This document shows positions 36,698 to 45,036 of a DNA stretch of 64,000 nt, piece after piece (positions within the stretch are counted from its first letter, which is position 1; every line of letters starts with the position of its first letter). A program made the position numbers and the translations under genes. The stretch lies in contig JAHDEX010000004.1 of the NCBI GenBank assembly GCA_020628545.1, positions 54,436 to 118,435 on the forward strand, in the 5' to 3' direction. The stretch comes from Paracoccaceae bacterium. GTDB lineage: Bacteria > Pseudomonadota > Alphaproteobacteria > Rhodobacterales > Rhodobacteraceae. The notes under the pieces are model-generated. The model saw only the letters and a program-made list of their open reading frames with translations, was not told the DNA's origin and made no database searches.

Positions 36698-37398
36698 GCG
36701 GCGACCTCCAATTGTTTGAGGGGCGACGTGCCGCCCCAGGTGCCCATGTCCGACTGCACGACAAAGCGGGCATAAAGTTCTTCTTTGAACCACCCGTCAT
36801 CCCGCACAGCGCGGATCGCTTCGGCATGCGGGCCCGTACGTGCAAAGGCATCCATCGCGGCTTTGGACGGCCAGATTGAGAATGTGACTTGCTGGAACAG
36901 CGGCAATTCCCCGATGCCCATCTTGAACGCCACATCGCTGTTCTTGCCAATCATGGCGGAGATATTCGGCACCCGCCCCCAGAACCGGGTCAGAATCGAC
37001 GGTTTGATCGTGGCACGAGTGAGCGCGGCCAGCGCGCCATCGGCTGCGCCCTGCGCCTCAAACGGTTCCGCACCAGACCATTGCCCGCGCGCAGAGGTCG
37101 GCGTCAAAAAGACCGTCCACGCCTCAGTTGCCATAGATGCGTAGCGCAGGAAAATCGGGGTCTCCGCCACCCGCGCCCGCGCCGTCTCTGCATCCGGCCA
37201 AGTTGCAAGGATCGCGAATACATCCGGGTACAATCGCGGTGTGAACCCTTCACCCTTACCCGCACCGCACAATTTCCAAAAGCCAATGTCAGGTGTCCGC
37301 CTGATCGGCCTTTTTGCGAGACCCATCATCGCAAAGGCCCAGGCCCGCGCCATTGGTGAGGCGAAGCGGTAGAACGAAAGACTAACGGTCTGCGACAT
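36694..37398 (-). CDS. crtA: Spheroidene monooxygenase
   Basis: A 234-residue haem-dependent carotenoid oxygenase that converts spheroidene to spheroidenone using O2, giving aerobic cells their pink-red pigment. VSLSFYRFASPMARAWAFAM, FYKLCGAGKGEGFTP-like sequence (here FWKLCGAGKGEGFTP) and QQVTFSIWPSKAAMDAFAR are typical CrtA segments. The start MSQTVSLSF has GGAG upstream and is preferred over one seven codons earlier. It heads the unit crtA-bchI-bchD-bchO. Confidence 0.97.
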   Translation of the reverse strand: MSQTVSLSFYRFASPMARAWAFAMMGLAKRPIRRTPDIGFWKLCGAGKGEGFTPRLYPDVFAILATWPDAETARARVAETPIFLRYASMATEAWTVFLTPTSARGQWSGAEPFEAQGAADGALAALTRATIKPSILTRFWGRVPNISAMIGKNSDVAFKMGIGELPLFQQVTFSIWPSKAAMDAFARTGPHAEAIRAVRDDGWFKEELYARFVVQSDMGTWGGTSPLKQLEVAA

Positions 37399-37413
37399 GC
37401 CGACTCCGGATAG

Positions 37414-37431
37414 TGTCAACTCAGTTTGACA
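37414..37431. promoter_or_regulatory. PpsR operator between crtA and crtI (crtA-proximal)
   Basis: TGTCAACTCAGTTTGACA fits TGT-N12-ACA with a good dyad (TGTCAA/TTGACA). It lies just ahead of the crtA ribosome site. A TATTCT stretch next to it (minus strand, 37437-37432) could be the crtA -10 box, putting the site over the transcription start. Confidence 0.75.
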
Positions 37432-37511
37432 GAATAACGCTGAATTTCAAGGGAAAGCGAAGTTGGAATATGCCAATAGAAAGAGTTGCGTGAGGGGTAT
37501 CAGCGGCGTAC

Positions 37512-37529
37512 TGTCTAATCATGTTGACA
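37512..37529. promoter_or_regulatory. PpsR operator overlapping the crtI start codon
   Basis: TGTCTAATCATGTTGACA fits TGT-N12-ACA, and its ATG is the crtI start codon. Centre-to-centre distance to the crtA-proximal site is 98 bases, so the two sites frame the divergent promoter region. Confidence 0.68.
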
Positions 37530-39068
37530 GATCGCAGCGCAGAATCGAACGCAGACGCGGCCATTGTCGTGGGTGCCGGTCTCGGTGGGCTGGCAGCAGC
37601 CATGCGCCTCGGCGCCAAAGGCTACCGGGTAACGGTTCTCGATAAGCTTGAACGTGCAGGCGGGCGCGGGTCTTCGATTACGCAAGACGGCCACCGGTTC
37701 GATCTGGGCCCAACGATTGTCACAGTCCCGCAAGTCTTCGAAAAGCTTTGGGAAGCCTGTGGCCGTGACTTTCACGCGGATGTCAAACTGCGGTCGCTCG
37801 ACCCGTTCTATGAAATTCGATGGCCGGACGGTGCCAAGTTCACCGCCTGCGGCGACACTGACCGCATGGTGGAGGAGGTCAAACGCCTCTCGCCCCGCGA
37901 TGTGAAAGGCTACCTGCGGTTCCTCAAAGACAGCCACCGCCGCTACGTCGTGGGTTTTGAAGGCATGGTGGCCAAACCGATGCACAAGGCCTGGTCAACG
38001 ATCAAGGTCCTACCAGAGTTTGCGCTGCTGCGAGCAGACCGCTCCATCCACGGTCTTGCCAAGGCCCGGGTCAAGGATCACCGCCTGCAAATGGCGCTGT
38101 CCTTCCACCCGCTTTTTATTGGTGGCGATCCGACAAATGTGACGTCGATGTACGCGCTCGTTAGTCACCTCGAAAAAGAATACGGCGTGCACTACGCGAT
38201 TGGTGGGGTGCAGGCGATGGCAGACGCGATGGCAAGTGTCGTTCGCGCGCAGGGCGGCATCATTCGTTTTGGCGAACATGTGGATAAGATTGTTATCGAA
38301 AACGGTGCGGCTAAAGGTGTGCAAACTGCAAAAGGCGAACGCCTGTCTGCCCCGCTCGTGATCAGTAACGCTGACGCAGGCCACACCTATAAGAAACTGC
38401 TCAAAGACACGCCTCGCAAACGCTGGACGACACCGAAAATGAACCGCAAGCGTTGGTCGATGGGTTTGTTCGTTTGGTACTTCGGCACCCATGGCACGGC
38501 TAGCAAATGGCGTGACGTGGGGCACCATACCATCCTGTCCGGTCCCCGCTACGAAGGGTTGCTGAAAGACATCTTCATTAAAGGCAAACTTGCCGACGAC
38601 ATGTCGCTTTATGTGCACCGCCCTGCGCTAACTGATCCCACGGTGGCACCGCAAGGCGATGATACCTTCTATGCCCTCTCGCCGGTTCCGCATCTCGGCC
38701 ACAAAGACCCGGTGGATTGGCAGGCGATGAAAGATAAGTATCGCACGAAAGTGGCCGATGTCCTCGACACCCTCATCCCCGGTTTCCGCGACCATCTGAC
38801 GACCGAGCTTATATTCACGCCAGAAGACTTCCGCGACCGCTACCTCTCGCCCTTTGGGGCCGGGTTCTCGCTTGAGCCGCGAATCCTGCAATCCGCATGG
38901 TTCCGTCCGCACAACGTGAGTGAAGAGGCCAGGGGTCTTTACCTCGTCGGCGCCGGCACGCATCCCGGCGCTGGGCTCCCCGGCGTGGTTTCAAGCGCCG
39001 AAGTCCTCGGCAAGCTGGTGCCTGATGCTCCGATCCAACATGAAAATATCCGCATGGCCGCTGAATGA
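37521..39068 (+). CDS. crtI: Phytoene desaturase (neurosporene-forming type)
   Basis: A 515-residue FAD enzyme that desaturates phytoene stepwise, in the Rhodobacter pathway to neurosporene. The dinucleotide loop VVGAGLGGLAAAMRLGAKG starts near residue 16. RFDLGPTIVTVPQVF, HPLFIGGDP and the C-terminal YLVGAGTHPGAGLPGV are hallmarks. No good ribosome site precedes the ATG; only GAGGGG about 20 bases away is seen, and the start region is covered by a PpsR-type site. Length and alignment of the N-terminus still favour this ATG. It is coupled to crtB by ATGA. Confidence 0.97.
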   Translation: MLTDRSAESNADAAIVVGAGLGGLAAAMRLGAKGYRVTVLDKLERAGGRGSSITQDGHRFDLGPTIVTVPQVFEKLWEACGRDFHADVKLRSLDPFYEIRWPDGAKFTACGDTDRMVEEVKRLSPRDVKGYLRFLKDSHRRYVVGFEGMVAKPMHKAWSTIKVLPEFALLRADRSIHGLAKARVKDHRLQMALSFHPLFIGGDPTNVTSMYALVSHLEKEYGVHYAIGGVQAMADAMASVVRAQGGIIRFGEHVDKIVIENGAAKGVQTAKGERLSAPLVISNADAGHTYKKLLKDTPRKRWTTPKMNRKRWSMGLFVWYFGTHGTASKWRDVGHHTILSGPRYEGLLKDIFIKGKLADDMSLYVHRPALTDPTVAPQGDDTFYALSPVPHLGHKDPVDWQAMKDKYRTKVADVLDTLIPGFRDHLTTELIFTPEDFRDRYLSPFGAGFSLEPRILQSAWFRPHNVSEEARGLYLVGAGTHPGAGLPGVVSSAEVLGKLVPDAPIQHENIRMAAE

Positions 39069-40090
39069 TTGACCCCAAAGACCTGGAGCACTGCCGCGAA
39101 GCGATCCGCCACGGATCGCTCTCTTTCCATGCGGCGTCAAAACTCTTGCCTGCCTCCGTGCGCGACCCGGCTCTGGCGCTTTATGCCTTTTGTCGCCTCG
39201 CCGACGATGAAGTGGACGAGGGCGATTACCAAACCGGTGCTGTCCTGCGTCTGCAAGAACGCTTGGAGTTGGCCTATGCAGGCAAGCCCCGCAACGCCCC
39301 CGAAGACCGCGCTTTCGCAGCCATCGTCGCAGAATTTGATATGCCCCGCGCCTTGCCGGAGGCTTTGCTCGAAGGTCTCGCATGGGACGCAGATGAACGC
39401 CGTTATGACACGCTTTCAGGTGTGCGGGACTATTCCGCCCGTGTGGCGAGCGCTGTGGGCGCAATGATGTGTGTGCTGATGCTTGTGCGGGATGCGGATG
39501 CCCTCGCGCGCGCCTGTGATCTTGGGGTTGCGATGCAACTGACCAATATCGCCCGTGATGTCGGCGAAGACGCGCGGATGGGGCGCATCTATTTGCCGCT
39601 CGACTGGCTTACAGACGCCGGGATCGACCCGCTCAACTTCACGCGTGACCCTGTCCCGGATGATGCAGTGCGCAAGATGGTGAAACGACTGCTGGCGGAA
39701 GCAAAGCGGCTCTACCTCCGCTCTGAGGCCGGGATTAATGTGCTGCCGATGGGCGCACGCACCGGGATATGGGCGGCGCGCCTGATCTATGATGGCATCG
39801 GTGGCGAAGTACGTAAGCAGGGTTACGACACGATTTCTATGCGTGCCCATACCGGCAAGGCGCAAAAGATCGGCTGGTTGATGCAAGCCGGACTGCGCTC
39901 AGCCGGATCAGTGATGATGCCAAGATCGCCGGTGATCTATGCCAAGCCACTCCAAGAGGTACAGTTCCTCGTCGATGCAGCCGCGCGGCGCGTGCCCGAT
40001 GCGGCACGTTCGCATGCAGTTCTGGATATTCTCGCCGACCTGAAGGCCCGCGATATCGCACGGGTTGGAACGCCAGCGTCGGACAGCTAG
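39065..40090 (+). CDS. crtB: Phytoene synthase
   Basis: A 341-residue enzyme joining two geranylgeranyl diphosphates to phytoene, the entry to carotenoids. Both Asp-rich metal motifs are visible: YAFCRLADDEVDE (DxxxD) and TNIARDVGEDARMGRIYLP (NxxxDxxxD-type). The stop is followed 31 bases later by tspO. The geranylgeranyl diphosphate synthase crtE is not in the window. Confidence 0.98.
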   Translation: MIDPKDLEHCREAIRHGSLSFHAASKLLPASVRDPALALYAFCRLADDEVDEGDYQTGAVLRLQERLELAYAGKPRNAPEDRAFAAIVAEFDMPRALPEALLEGLAWDADERRYDTLSGVRDYSARVASAVGAMMCVLMLVRDADALARACDLGVAMQLTNIARDVGEDARMGRIYLPLDWLTDAGIDPLNFTRDPVPDDAVRKMVKRLLAEAKRLYLRSEAGINVLPMGARTGIWAARLIYDGIGGEVRKQGYDTISMRAHTGKAQKIGWLMQAGLRSAGSVMMPRSPVIYAKPLQEVQFLVDAAARRVPDAARSHAVLDILADLKARDIARVGTPASDS

Positions 40091-40121
40091 TTTCCCAAGC
40101 AGAGCATCGAAAGCGCCTGCC

Positions 40122-40598
40122 ATGATCACCTATTTCTTCATCTTCCTCTTTGCGACATTTGCCGCCGCAGCGACGGGTGCAATGTTTCCGCCGGGCGCGT
40201 GGTACGAGAAGCTGAACAAGCCAAGCTGGGTGCCGCCCAATTGGGTGTTCCCGGTGGCGTGGACGTCGATTTATCTCTTGATCTCTTTCGCAGGCGCGCG
40301 TGTAGCCGGGATGGAGGGCGCCCAAATGGCGCTTGCATTCTGGGCCGTGCAGATCGCGTTCAACACACTCTGGACTCCTGTCTTTTTCGGACTGCGCGGA
40401 TTGAAAGCATCTTTGCCGATCATGGCCGCGTTGTGGCTCGCCGTACTGGGCGCCACGATCACACATTGGCAAGCGGATCTTTGGGCCGGGCTGGCCTTTG
40501 TGCCTTATCTGGCCTGGGTCACGGTCGCTGCCGCGCTGAACATCGCAATGGCGCGTTTGAACCCAGACGTGGAACGTCTCCGCATCGATCAATTGTAG
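40122..40598 (+). CDS. tspO: TspO/MBR-family tryptophan-rich sensory protein
   Basis: A 158-residue membrane protein with five hydrophobic spans and the TspO hallmark KPSWVPPNWVFPVAWTSIYL, plus WTPVFFGLRGLKAS. In Rhodobacter sphaeroides TspO in the outer membrane affects photosynthesis gene expression in response to oxygen and porphyrins, acting upstream of the PpsR system. It is last in crtI-crtB-tspO. An intrinsic terminator follows one base pair after the stop. Confidence 0.96.
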   Translation: MITYFFIFLFATFAAAATGAMFPPGAWYEKLNKPSWVPPNWVFPVAWTSIYLLISFAGARVAGMEGAQMALAFWAVQIAFNTLWTPVFFGLRGLKASLPIMAALWLAVLGATITHWQADLWAGLAFVPYLAWVTVAAALNIAMARLNPDVERLRIDQL

Positions 40599-40620
40599 GT
40601 CGGGGTTTACCCCGACTTTT
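40599..40620 (+). terminator. Intrinsic terminator of the crtI-crtB-tspO unit
   Basis: GTCGGGG-TTTA-CCCCGAC is a perfect seven-pair stem directly after the tspO TAG, followed by TTTT. The same hairpin, with its flanking CTAC/GTAG, occurs in inverted orientation at the end of the EamA gene (45894-45916). Confidence 0.8.
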
Positions 40621-40786
40621 GGGGTGCGTTGGAAGAAATTGCGACGTGCGGCTCGCATTCACCATTCATCAAGGTTTGCCAGTGACTGTCCCGCGCGGTG
40701 CATCAAAGAGTTGTTCAGGTGCCGCCCACATTCCGTTGCACGATACATCACCTTGCACCTTACTAAATTCCTACCCCTACGCACGT

Positions 40787-40802
40787 CTTCCCCGCGGGGA
40801 AG
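40787..40802. other. 16-base palindrome upstream of adenine deaminase
   Basis: CTTCCCCGCGGGGAAG is perfectly self-complementary and followed by GTTTTCC. It sits 58 bases before the ade start in the 261-base tspO-ade gap. It could be an operator or a terminator for upstream transcription. The rest of that gap (40621-40859) shows no gene. Confidence 0.45.
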
Positions 40803-40859
40803 GTTTTCCGTTGCGCCAACGGCTCTTGCACCTGCCTGCGTTCAGTGAAACCATTGGCC

Positions 40860-42653
40860 ATGGAACATCACATTGCATCTTGGGCGCAATCAGCCCCGCA
40901 TTTGGTCGCCGTCGCCGCAGGCCGTGAAAAGGCAGATCTGGTCATTCGTGGCGGCAAGCTCGTGAATGTTCACACCCGGGAAATTTTGGACGGTTGGCAG
41001 GCCGCCGTCGCGTGTGGCCGCTTTGCCTACGTTGGTCCTGACGCGAGCCATTGTATTGGTCCAGAGACCGAAGTGGTCGAGGCAGACGGCTCCTACCTGA
41101 TCCCCGGTTTGTGCGACGGTCACATGCACATCGAGAGCGGCATGCTCACCCCTGCGGAATTCGCGGCTGCCGTGATCCCGCACGGCACAACGACGATGTT
41201 CACTGATCCTCATGAGATCGCGAATGTTCTGGGTCTGAAAGGTGTAGGTATGATGCATGATGAGGCGCTAATGCAGCCCATCAACATCTACACCCAAATG
41301 CCGTCCTGCGCGCCTTCCGCCCCGGGGTTAGAGACAACAGGATTTGAGATCACCGCCGAAGACGTCGCCGAAGCAATGGCCTGGCCCGGGATCATCGGGC
41401 TGGGAGAGATGATGAACTTCCCCGGGGTGATAAACGGTGACCCGCAGATGCTGGCCGAAATGGCCGCGACAATGGACGCGGGAAAGACCGTGGGTGGGCA
41501 TTATGCTTCGCCGGACAAAGGGATTGCATTCTCCGCTTACGTCGCAGGCGGTGCCGCGGATGATCATGAGGGTACTGCCGAGACTGATGCGTTGGCGCGC
41601 GTACGCAATGGTATGAAGTCAATGATGCGGCTTGGATCGGCTTGGTATGACGTTGAAAGTCAAATTACCGCAATCACGGAGAAAGGCCTCGACCCCCGAA
41701 ACTTTATCCTCTGCACCGATGATTGCCACTCCGGCACGCTGGTCAATGACGGTCATATGAACCGCGTTGTACGGCACGCGATTGATTGTGGCTGTGACCC
41801 GGTTGTGGCGCTGCAAATGGCGACGATCAATACAGCGACGCATTTCGGGCTGGAGCGAGAGTTGGGGTCAATCGCGCCGGGGCGTCGAGCGGATGTCATT
41901 TTGACTTTAGATCTCAAAAGCCTGCCCGTTGATGTGGTTTTCGCGCGCGGCGTCCGTGTCGCGGAAGCTGGTAAGATCCTCGTGACATGCCCTCATTTCG
42001 ACTGGCCCGATAGCGCGAGGCAGACAGTCCATATGGGCAAGAGTCTTTCAGGCGGCGACTTTGAAATCGCGGCACCTGAGGGCAAGAATAGCGTTGTCGC
42101 GAAGGTCATCGGCGTGGTTGAAAACCAGGCGCCTACCGAAGCGTTGACGGCAGAATTGCCCGTAATCGATGGGTTGGTGGAAGGCGAAAATGGCGTCTGT
42201 CAGATTGCGCTGGTTGAACGTCATCGCGCGACTGGGGATGTCGTGAATGGGTTTGTGTCTGGTTTTGGCTACGAAGGCAAAATGGCCATCGCCTCGACCG
42301 TTGCCCACGACAGTCACCATATGATCGTCGTTGGAACTGACCGCGATATGATGGCGAAAGCAGCAAACCGGTTGGGCGACGTGGGTGGCGGCGTCACGGT
42401 TTGGAAAGACGGCGCGGAACTGGCCCTTGTTGAACTGCCTATCGCCGGGCTTATGTCTGACCAACCCGCTGCCGAAGTTGCAGCGAAAGCGGACGAAATG
42501 GTCGCAGCGATGGCGGCCTGCGGCTGCACCCTGAACAATGCCTATATGCAGCACTCGCTGCTGGCATTGGTCGTCATTCCTGCGTTACGGATCTCTGATT
42601 TGGGACTGGTGGATGTGACGACCTTTGAACTGACCGATCTGATTGAAAGCTGA
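40860..42653 (+). CDS. ade: Adenine deaminase
   Basis: A 597-residue amidohydrolase converting adenine to hypoxanthine and ammonia. The metal motif GLCDGHMHIESGMLTP is the family signature; PHGTTTMFTDPHEIANVLG and LCTDDCHSGTLVNDGHMNR follow. No clear ribosome site precedes the ATG; a GTG 15 bases upstream is an alternative. The next gene, three bases on, makes adenine from AMP, so the pair forms a short route AMP to adenine to hypoxanthine. Confidence 0.96.
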   Translation: MEHHIASWAQSAPHLVAVAAGREKADLVIRGGKLVNVHTREILDGWQAAVACGRFAYVGPDASHCIGPETEVVEADGSYLIPGLCDGHMHIESGMLTPAEFAAAVIPHGTTTMFTDPHEIANVLGLKGVGMMHDEALMQPINIYTQMPSCAPSAPGLETTGFEITAEDVAEAMAWPGIIGLGEMMNFPGVINGDPQMLAEMAATMDAGKTVGGHYASPDKGIAFSAYVAGGAADDHEGTAETDALARVRNGMKSMMRLGSAWYDVESQITAITEKGLDPRNFILCTDDCHSGTLVNDGHMNRVVRHAIDCGCDPVVALQMATINTATHFGLERELGSIAPGRRADVILTLDLKSLPVDVVFARGVRVAEAGKILVTCPHFDWPDSARQTVHMGKSLSGGDFEIAAPEGKNSVVAKVIGVVENQAPTEALTAELPVIDGLVEGENGVCQIALVERHRATGDVVNGFVSGFGYEGKMAIASTVAHDSHHMIVVGTDRDMMAKAANRLGDVGGGVTVWKDGAELALVELPIAGLMSDQPAAEVAAKADEMVAAMAACGCTLNNAYMQHSLLALVVIPALRISDLGLVDVTTFELTDLIES

Positions 42654-42656
42654 CGA

Positions 42657-44129
42657 ATGACAAAGACCCTTCCCCTGTTGACACCCGATGTGCCAGCGCC
42701 CCAGACCTTTATGGATGCAAAAGCCGCCGTTGCGCGCTTGTTAGAGATATACCGCATTTCTACGGATTTTTTGTGTGGTCATTTTGCAGAAGCTGTATCA
42801 GGAACGACGCCATCTCAAAAGTATCGTGCATTCTACCCGGAAATTCGTTTCGCGACCGAGGTCCATTCGAAGATCGATAGCCGCCTGTCCTTTGGTCACG
42901 TGGCCGAACCGGGTAACTATAGCACCACCGTGACGCGACCCGATCTTTTTGCAAACTATTTAGAGTTTCAGATCGGGCTTTTGCTAAAAAACCACGGAGT
43001 TCCTGTGACGATTGGTGCATCGCAGACTGAGATGCCGGTCCACTTTGCGGTCGCAAATGCAAACATGACGGTGCCGCAAGACGGTTCGATGGATTTCGCT
43101 CTGCGTGATGTTTTCGATGTGCCCGACCTTGCCACCACCCACGACAATATCGTCAACGGGTCTGGCTACCATTACCCCGATGGATCCGCGCCCCTAGCGC
43201 CTTTCACGGCACAGCGGGTGGATTACTCACTTGCCAGGCTACAGCACTACACGGCGACAGCCGCGGAGCATTTTCAGAACCATATCCTTTTCACGAACTA
43301 CCAATTCTACGTCGAAGAATTCGAAAGCTATGCCCGCGAGATGCTGGCAGATCCAGATAGCGGCTACACCAGTTTCGTAAGCACGGGGAATGTCGAAATC
43401 ACCGACGCGGACACCGTCATCGCGCCGCCGACAAAGATGCCGCAAATGCCGACCTATCATCTCAAGCGTGAAGGTGGCGCAGGGATAACACTTGTGAATA
43501 TCGGTGTTGGCCCGTCGAACGCCAAGACGGCGACCGACCACATCGCCGTATTGCGTCCGCATGCCTGGCTAATGGTAGGGCATTGTGCTGGTCTTCGGAA
43601 TTCGCAAAGTCTTGGCGACTTTGTTCTCGCTCATGCTTACCTGCGCGAAGACCATGTGCTTGATGACGACTTGCCGGTCTGGGTGCCGATCCCGGCGCTG
43701 GCAGAGATTCAAATCGCGCTGGAAACGGCTGTGGCGGATGTGACGAAGCTGGAAGGGTATGAGCTGAAAAAGATCATGCGGACGGGCACGGTGGCGACCA
43801 TCGACAACAGAAACTGGGAGTTGCGTGAGCATTCTGGCCCGGTGCAACGGCTAAGCCAATCACGTGCGATCGGTCTCGATATGGAAAGTGCCACGATTGC
43901 AGCCAATGGCTTCCGTTTCAGGGTGCCCTACGGCACGCTTTTGTGCGTTTCCGACAAGCCGCTGCATGGTGAATTGAAGCTGCCGGGCATGGCCTCTGAC
44001 TTCTATAAAACACAGGTTTCGCGGCATCTGATGATCGGGATCAGGGCAATGGAAGGTCTGCGTGATATGCCACTCGAACGCATCCACAGCCGGAAATTGC
44101 GGTCATTTGAGGAAACGGCGTTTCTTTAA
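42657..44129 (+). CDS. amn: AMP nucleosidase
   Basis: A 490-residue enzyme that hydrolyses AMP to adenine and ribose 5-phosphate, controlling the AMP pool. A helical N-terminal regulatory region ends near TVTRPDLFANYLEFQIGLL; a nucleoside phosphorylase-like catalytic domain follows with VNIGVGPSNAKTATDHIAVL and AIGLDMESATIAANGFRFRVPYG (nucleoside phosphorylase-type DMESA motif). Length fits proteobacterial Amn. It is in an operon with ade, which would use its adenine product. Confidence 0.96.
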   Translation: MTKTLPLLTPDVPAPQTFMDAKAAVARLLEIYRISTDFLCGHFAEAVSGTTPSQKYRAFYPEIRFATEVHSKIDSRLSFGHVAEPGNYSTTVTRPDLFANYLEFQIGLLLKNHGVPVTIGASQTEMPVHFAVANANMTVPQDGSMDFALRDVFDVPDLATTHDNIVNGSGYHYPDGSAPLAPFTAQRVDYSLARLQHYTATAAEHFQNHILFTNYQFYVEEFESYAREMLADPDSGYTSFVSTGNVEITDADTVIAPPTKMPQMPTYHLKREGGAGITLVNIGVGPSNAKTATDHIAVLRPHAWLMVGHCAGLRNSQSLGDFVLAHAYLREDHVLDDDLPVWVPIPALAEIQIALETAVADVTKLEGYELKKIMRTGTVATIDNRNWELREHSGPVQRLSQSRAIGLDMESATIAANGFRFRVPYGTLLCVSDKPLHGELKLPGMASDFYKTQVSRHLMIGIRAMEGLRDMPLERIHSRKLRSFEETAFL

Positions 44130-44202
44130 AGCCTCAAAACAGGCGAAAAAGGGCAAAAAACCTGAGGAAACCCGTTATTTTGCTTGCCTTTGTATGACTA
44201 AT

Positions 44203-44221
44203 TGTAGTGGATGCCACTACA
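44203..44221. promoter_or_regulatory. Perfect inverted repeat upstream of the HU gene
   Basis: TGTAGTGG-ATG-CCACTACA has eight-base arms and a three-base centre, about 90 bases before the hup ATG. It is in AT-richer sequence and looks like an operator for a dimeric regulator. I see no consensus promoter I would trust next to it. Confidence 0.5.
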
Positions 44222-44311
44222 TACCGTGATTTGTCGCGGGGGACCGCCCACTGATAGAGCAGTGCTGCCACTTGGCTGCCGGGCGCAAAGAAGAAGAAAG
44301 GGAGACCTGAC

Positions 44312-44602
44312 ATGGCATCGAAGCCTATGACAAAAGCGCAGCTTGTTGCTGCACTGGCTGAAGAGATGGACACCGACAAGAAAGGTGCGGCCTCTGCACT
44401 GGACGGCATCATCAGCATCATTACACGCGAAGTGTCCGGCGGTGGCGCCGTGACCCTGCCAGGCGTTGGCAAGATCTACTGCCGCGAGCGTCCAGAACGT
44501 ATGGTTCGCAACCCGGCCACGGGAGAGCAGATCAAAAAAGAAGCGGACAAGGTTGTGAAAATGACCATCGCAAAAGCACTCAAGGACAGCGTCAACGACT
44601 AA
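44312..44602 (+). CDS. hup: HU-family DNA-binding protein
   Basis: A 96-residue histone-like protein that bends DNA and organises the nucleoid. The N-terminal dimerisation helices (TKAQLVAALAEEMDTDKKGA) and the DNA-binding arm region with RNPATGEQI are present; the arm is slightly divergent from classic HU (PERMVRNPATGE for GRNPQTGK). A GGGAGA ribosome site precedes it, and a strong terminator follows, so it is a single-gene unit. IHF is unlikely because this is closest to HU in the arm. Confidence 0.93.
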   Translation: MASKPMTKAQLVAALAEEMDTDKKGAASALDGIISIITREVSGGGAVTLPGVGKIYCRERPERMVRNPATGEQIKKEADKVVKMTIAKALKDSVND

Positions 44603-44628
44603 GTTGACCTGACCGGAGGATTACGAAA

Positions 44629-44655
44629 GGGTCGCCCCAACGGGCGGCCCTTTTT
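44629..44655 (+). terminator. Intrinsic terminator of the HU gene
   Basis: GGGTCGCCC-CAAC-GGGCGGCCC forms a nine-pair stem (one G-U) followed by TTTTT. It lies 27 bases after the hup stop and ends 16 bases before the next ATG. Confidence 0.85.
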
Positions 44656-44670
44656 ACGTTGGAGGCAGCG

Positions 44671-45036
44671 ATGGCGTTGATCAGTGGCATAGGCGGCGTA
44701 TTCTTCCGCGCAAAAGACCCGGATGCGCTGCTGCAATGGTATTCCGAGACCTTTGATATGCAGATGGATGATGGGTTTTGGACGCAAGCCGCAGGTAAAA
44801 CTGTCTTTCAACCCTTTGCCCATGACACAACATACTGGCGCGCCGACAAGCAGGTGATGATCAACCTCCGCGTCACAGACATGGATGCTGTGCTTGCAAA
44901 GTTGGATGCAGCAGGGATCGCCTATCGGGACACGTCTGATGATGACAATGCCTACGGGCGCTTTGTTCATCTGGAGGATCCCGAGTGCAATCCGATTGAA
45001 CTGTGGCAACCGAAACCGAAAGACGTCATCAAGTAA
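44671..45036 (+). CDS. VOC-superfamily (glyoxalase/bleomycin resistance-like) protein
   Basis: A 121-residue single VOC domain. GGVFFRAKDPDALLQWYSE at the start and RFVHLEDPECNPIELWQP at the end (metal-site Glu) are typical. These proteins bind a metal and act as dioxygenases, isomerases or resistance proteins; the substrate cannot be told. TTGGAGG precedes the ATG. The stop TAA is followed immediately by the EamA transporter ATG, so the two are probably co-transcribed. Confidence 0.87.
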   Translation: MALISGIGGVFFRAKDPDALLQWYSETFDMQMDDGFWTQAAGKTVFQPFAHDTTYWRADKQVMINLRVTDMDAVLAKLDAAGIAYRDTSDDDNAYGRFVHLEDPECNPIELWQPKPKDVIK

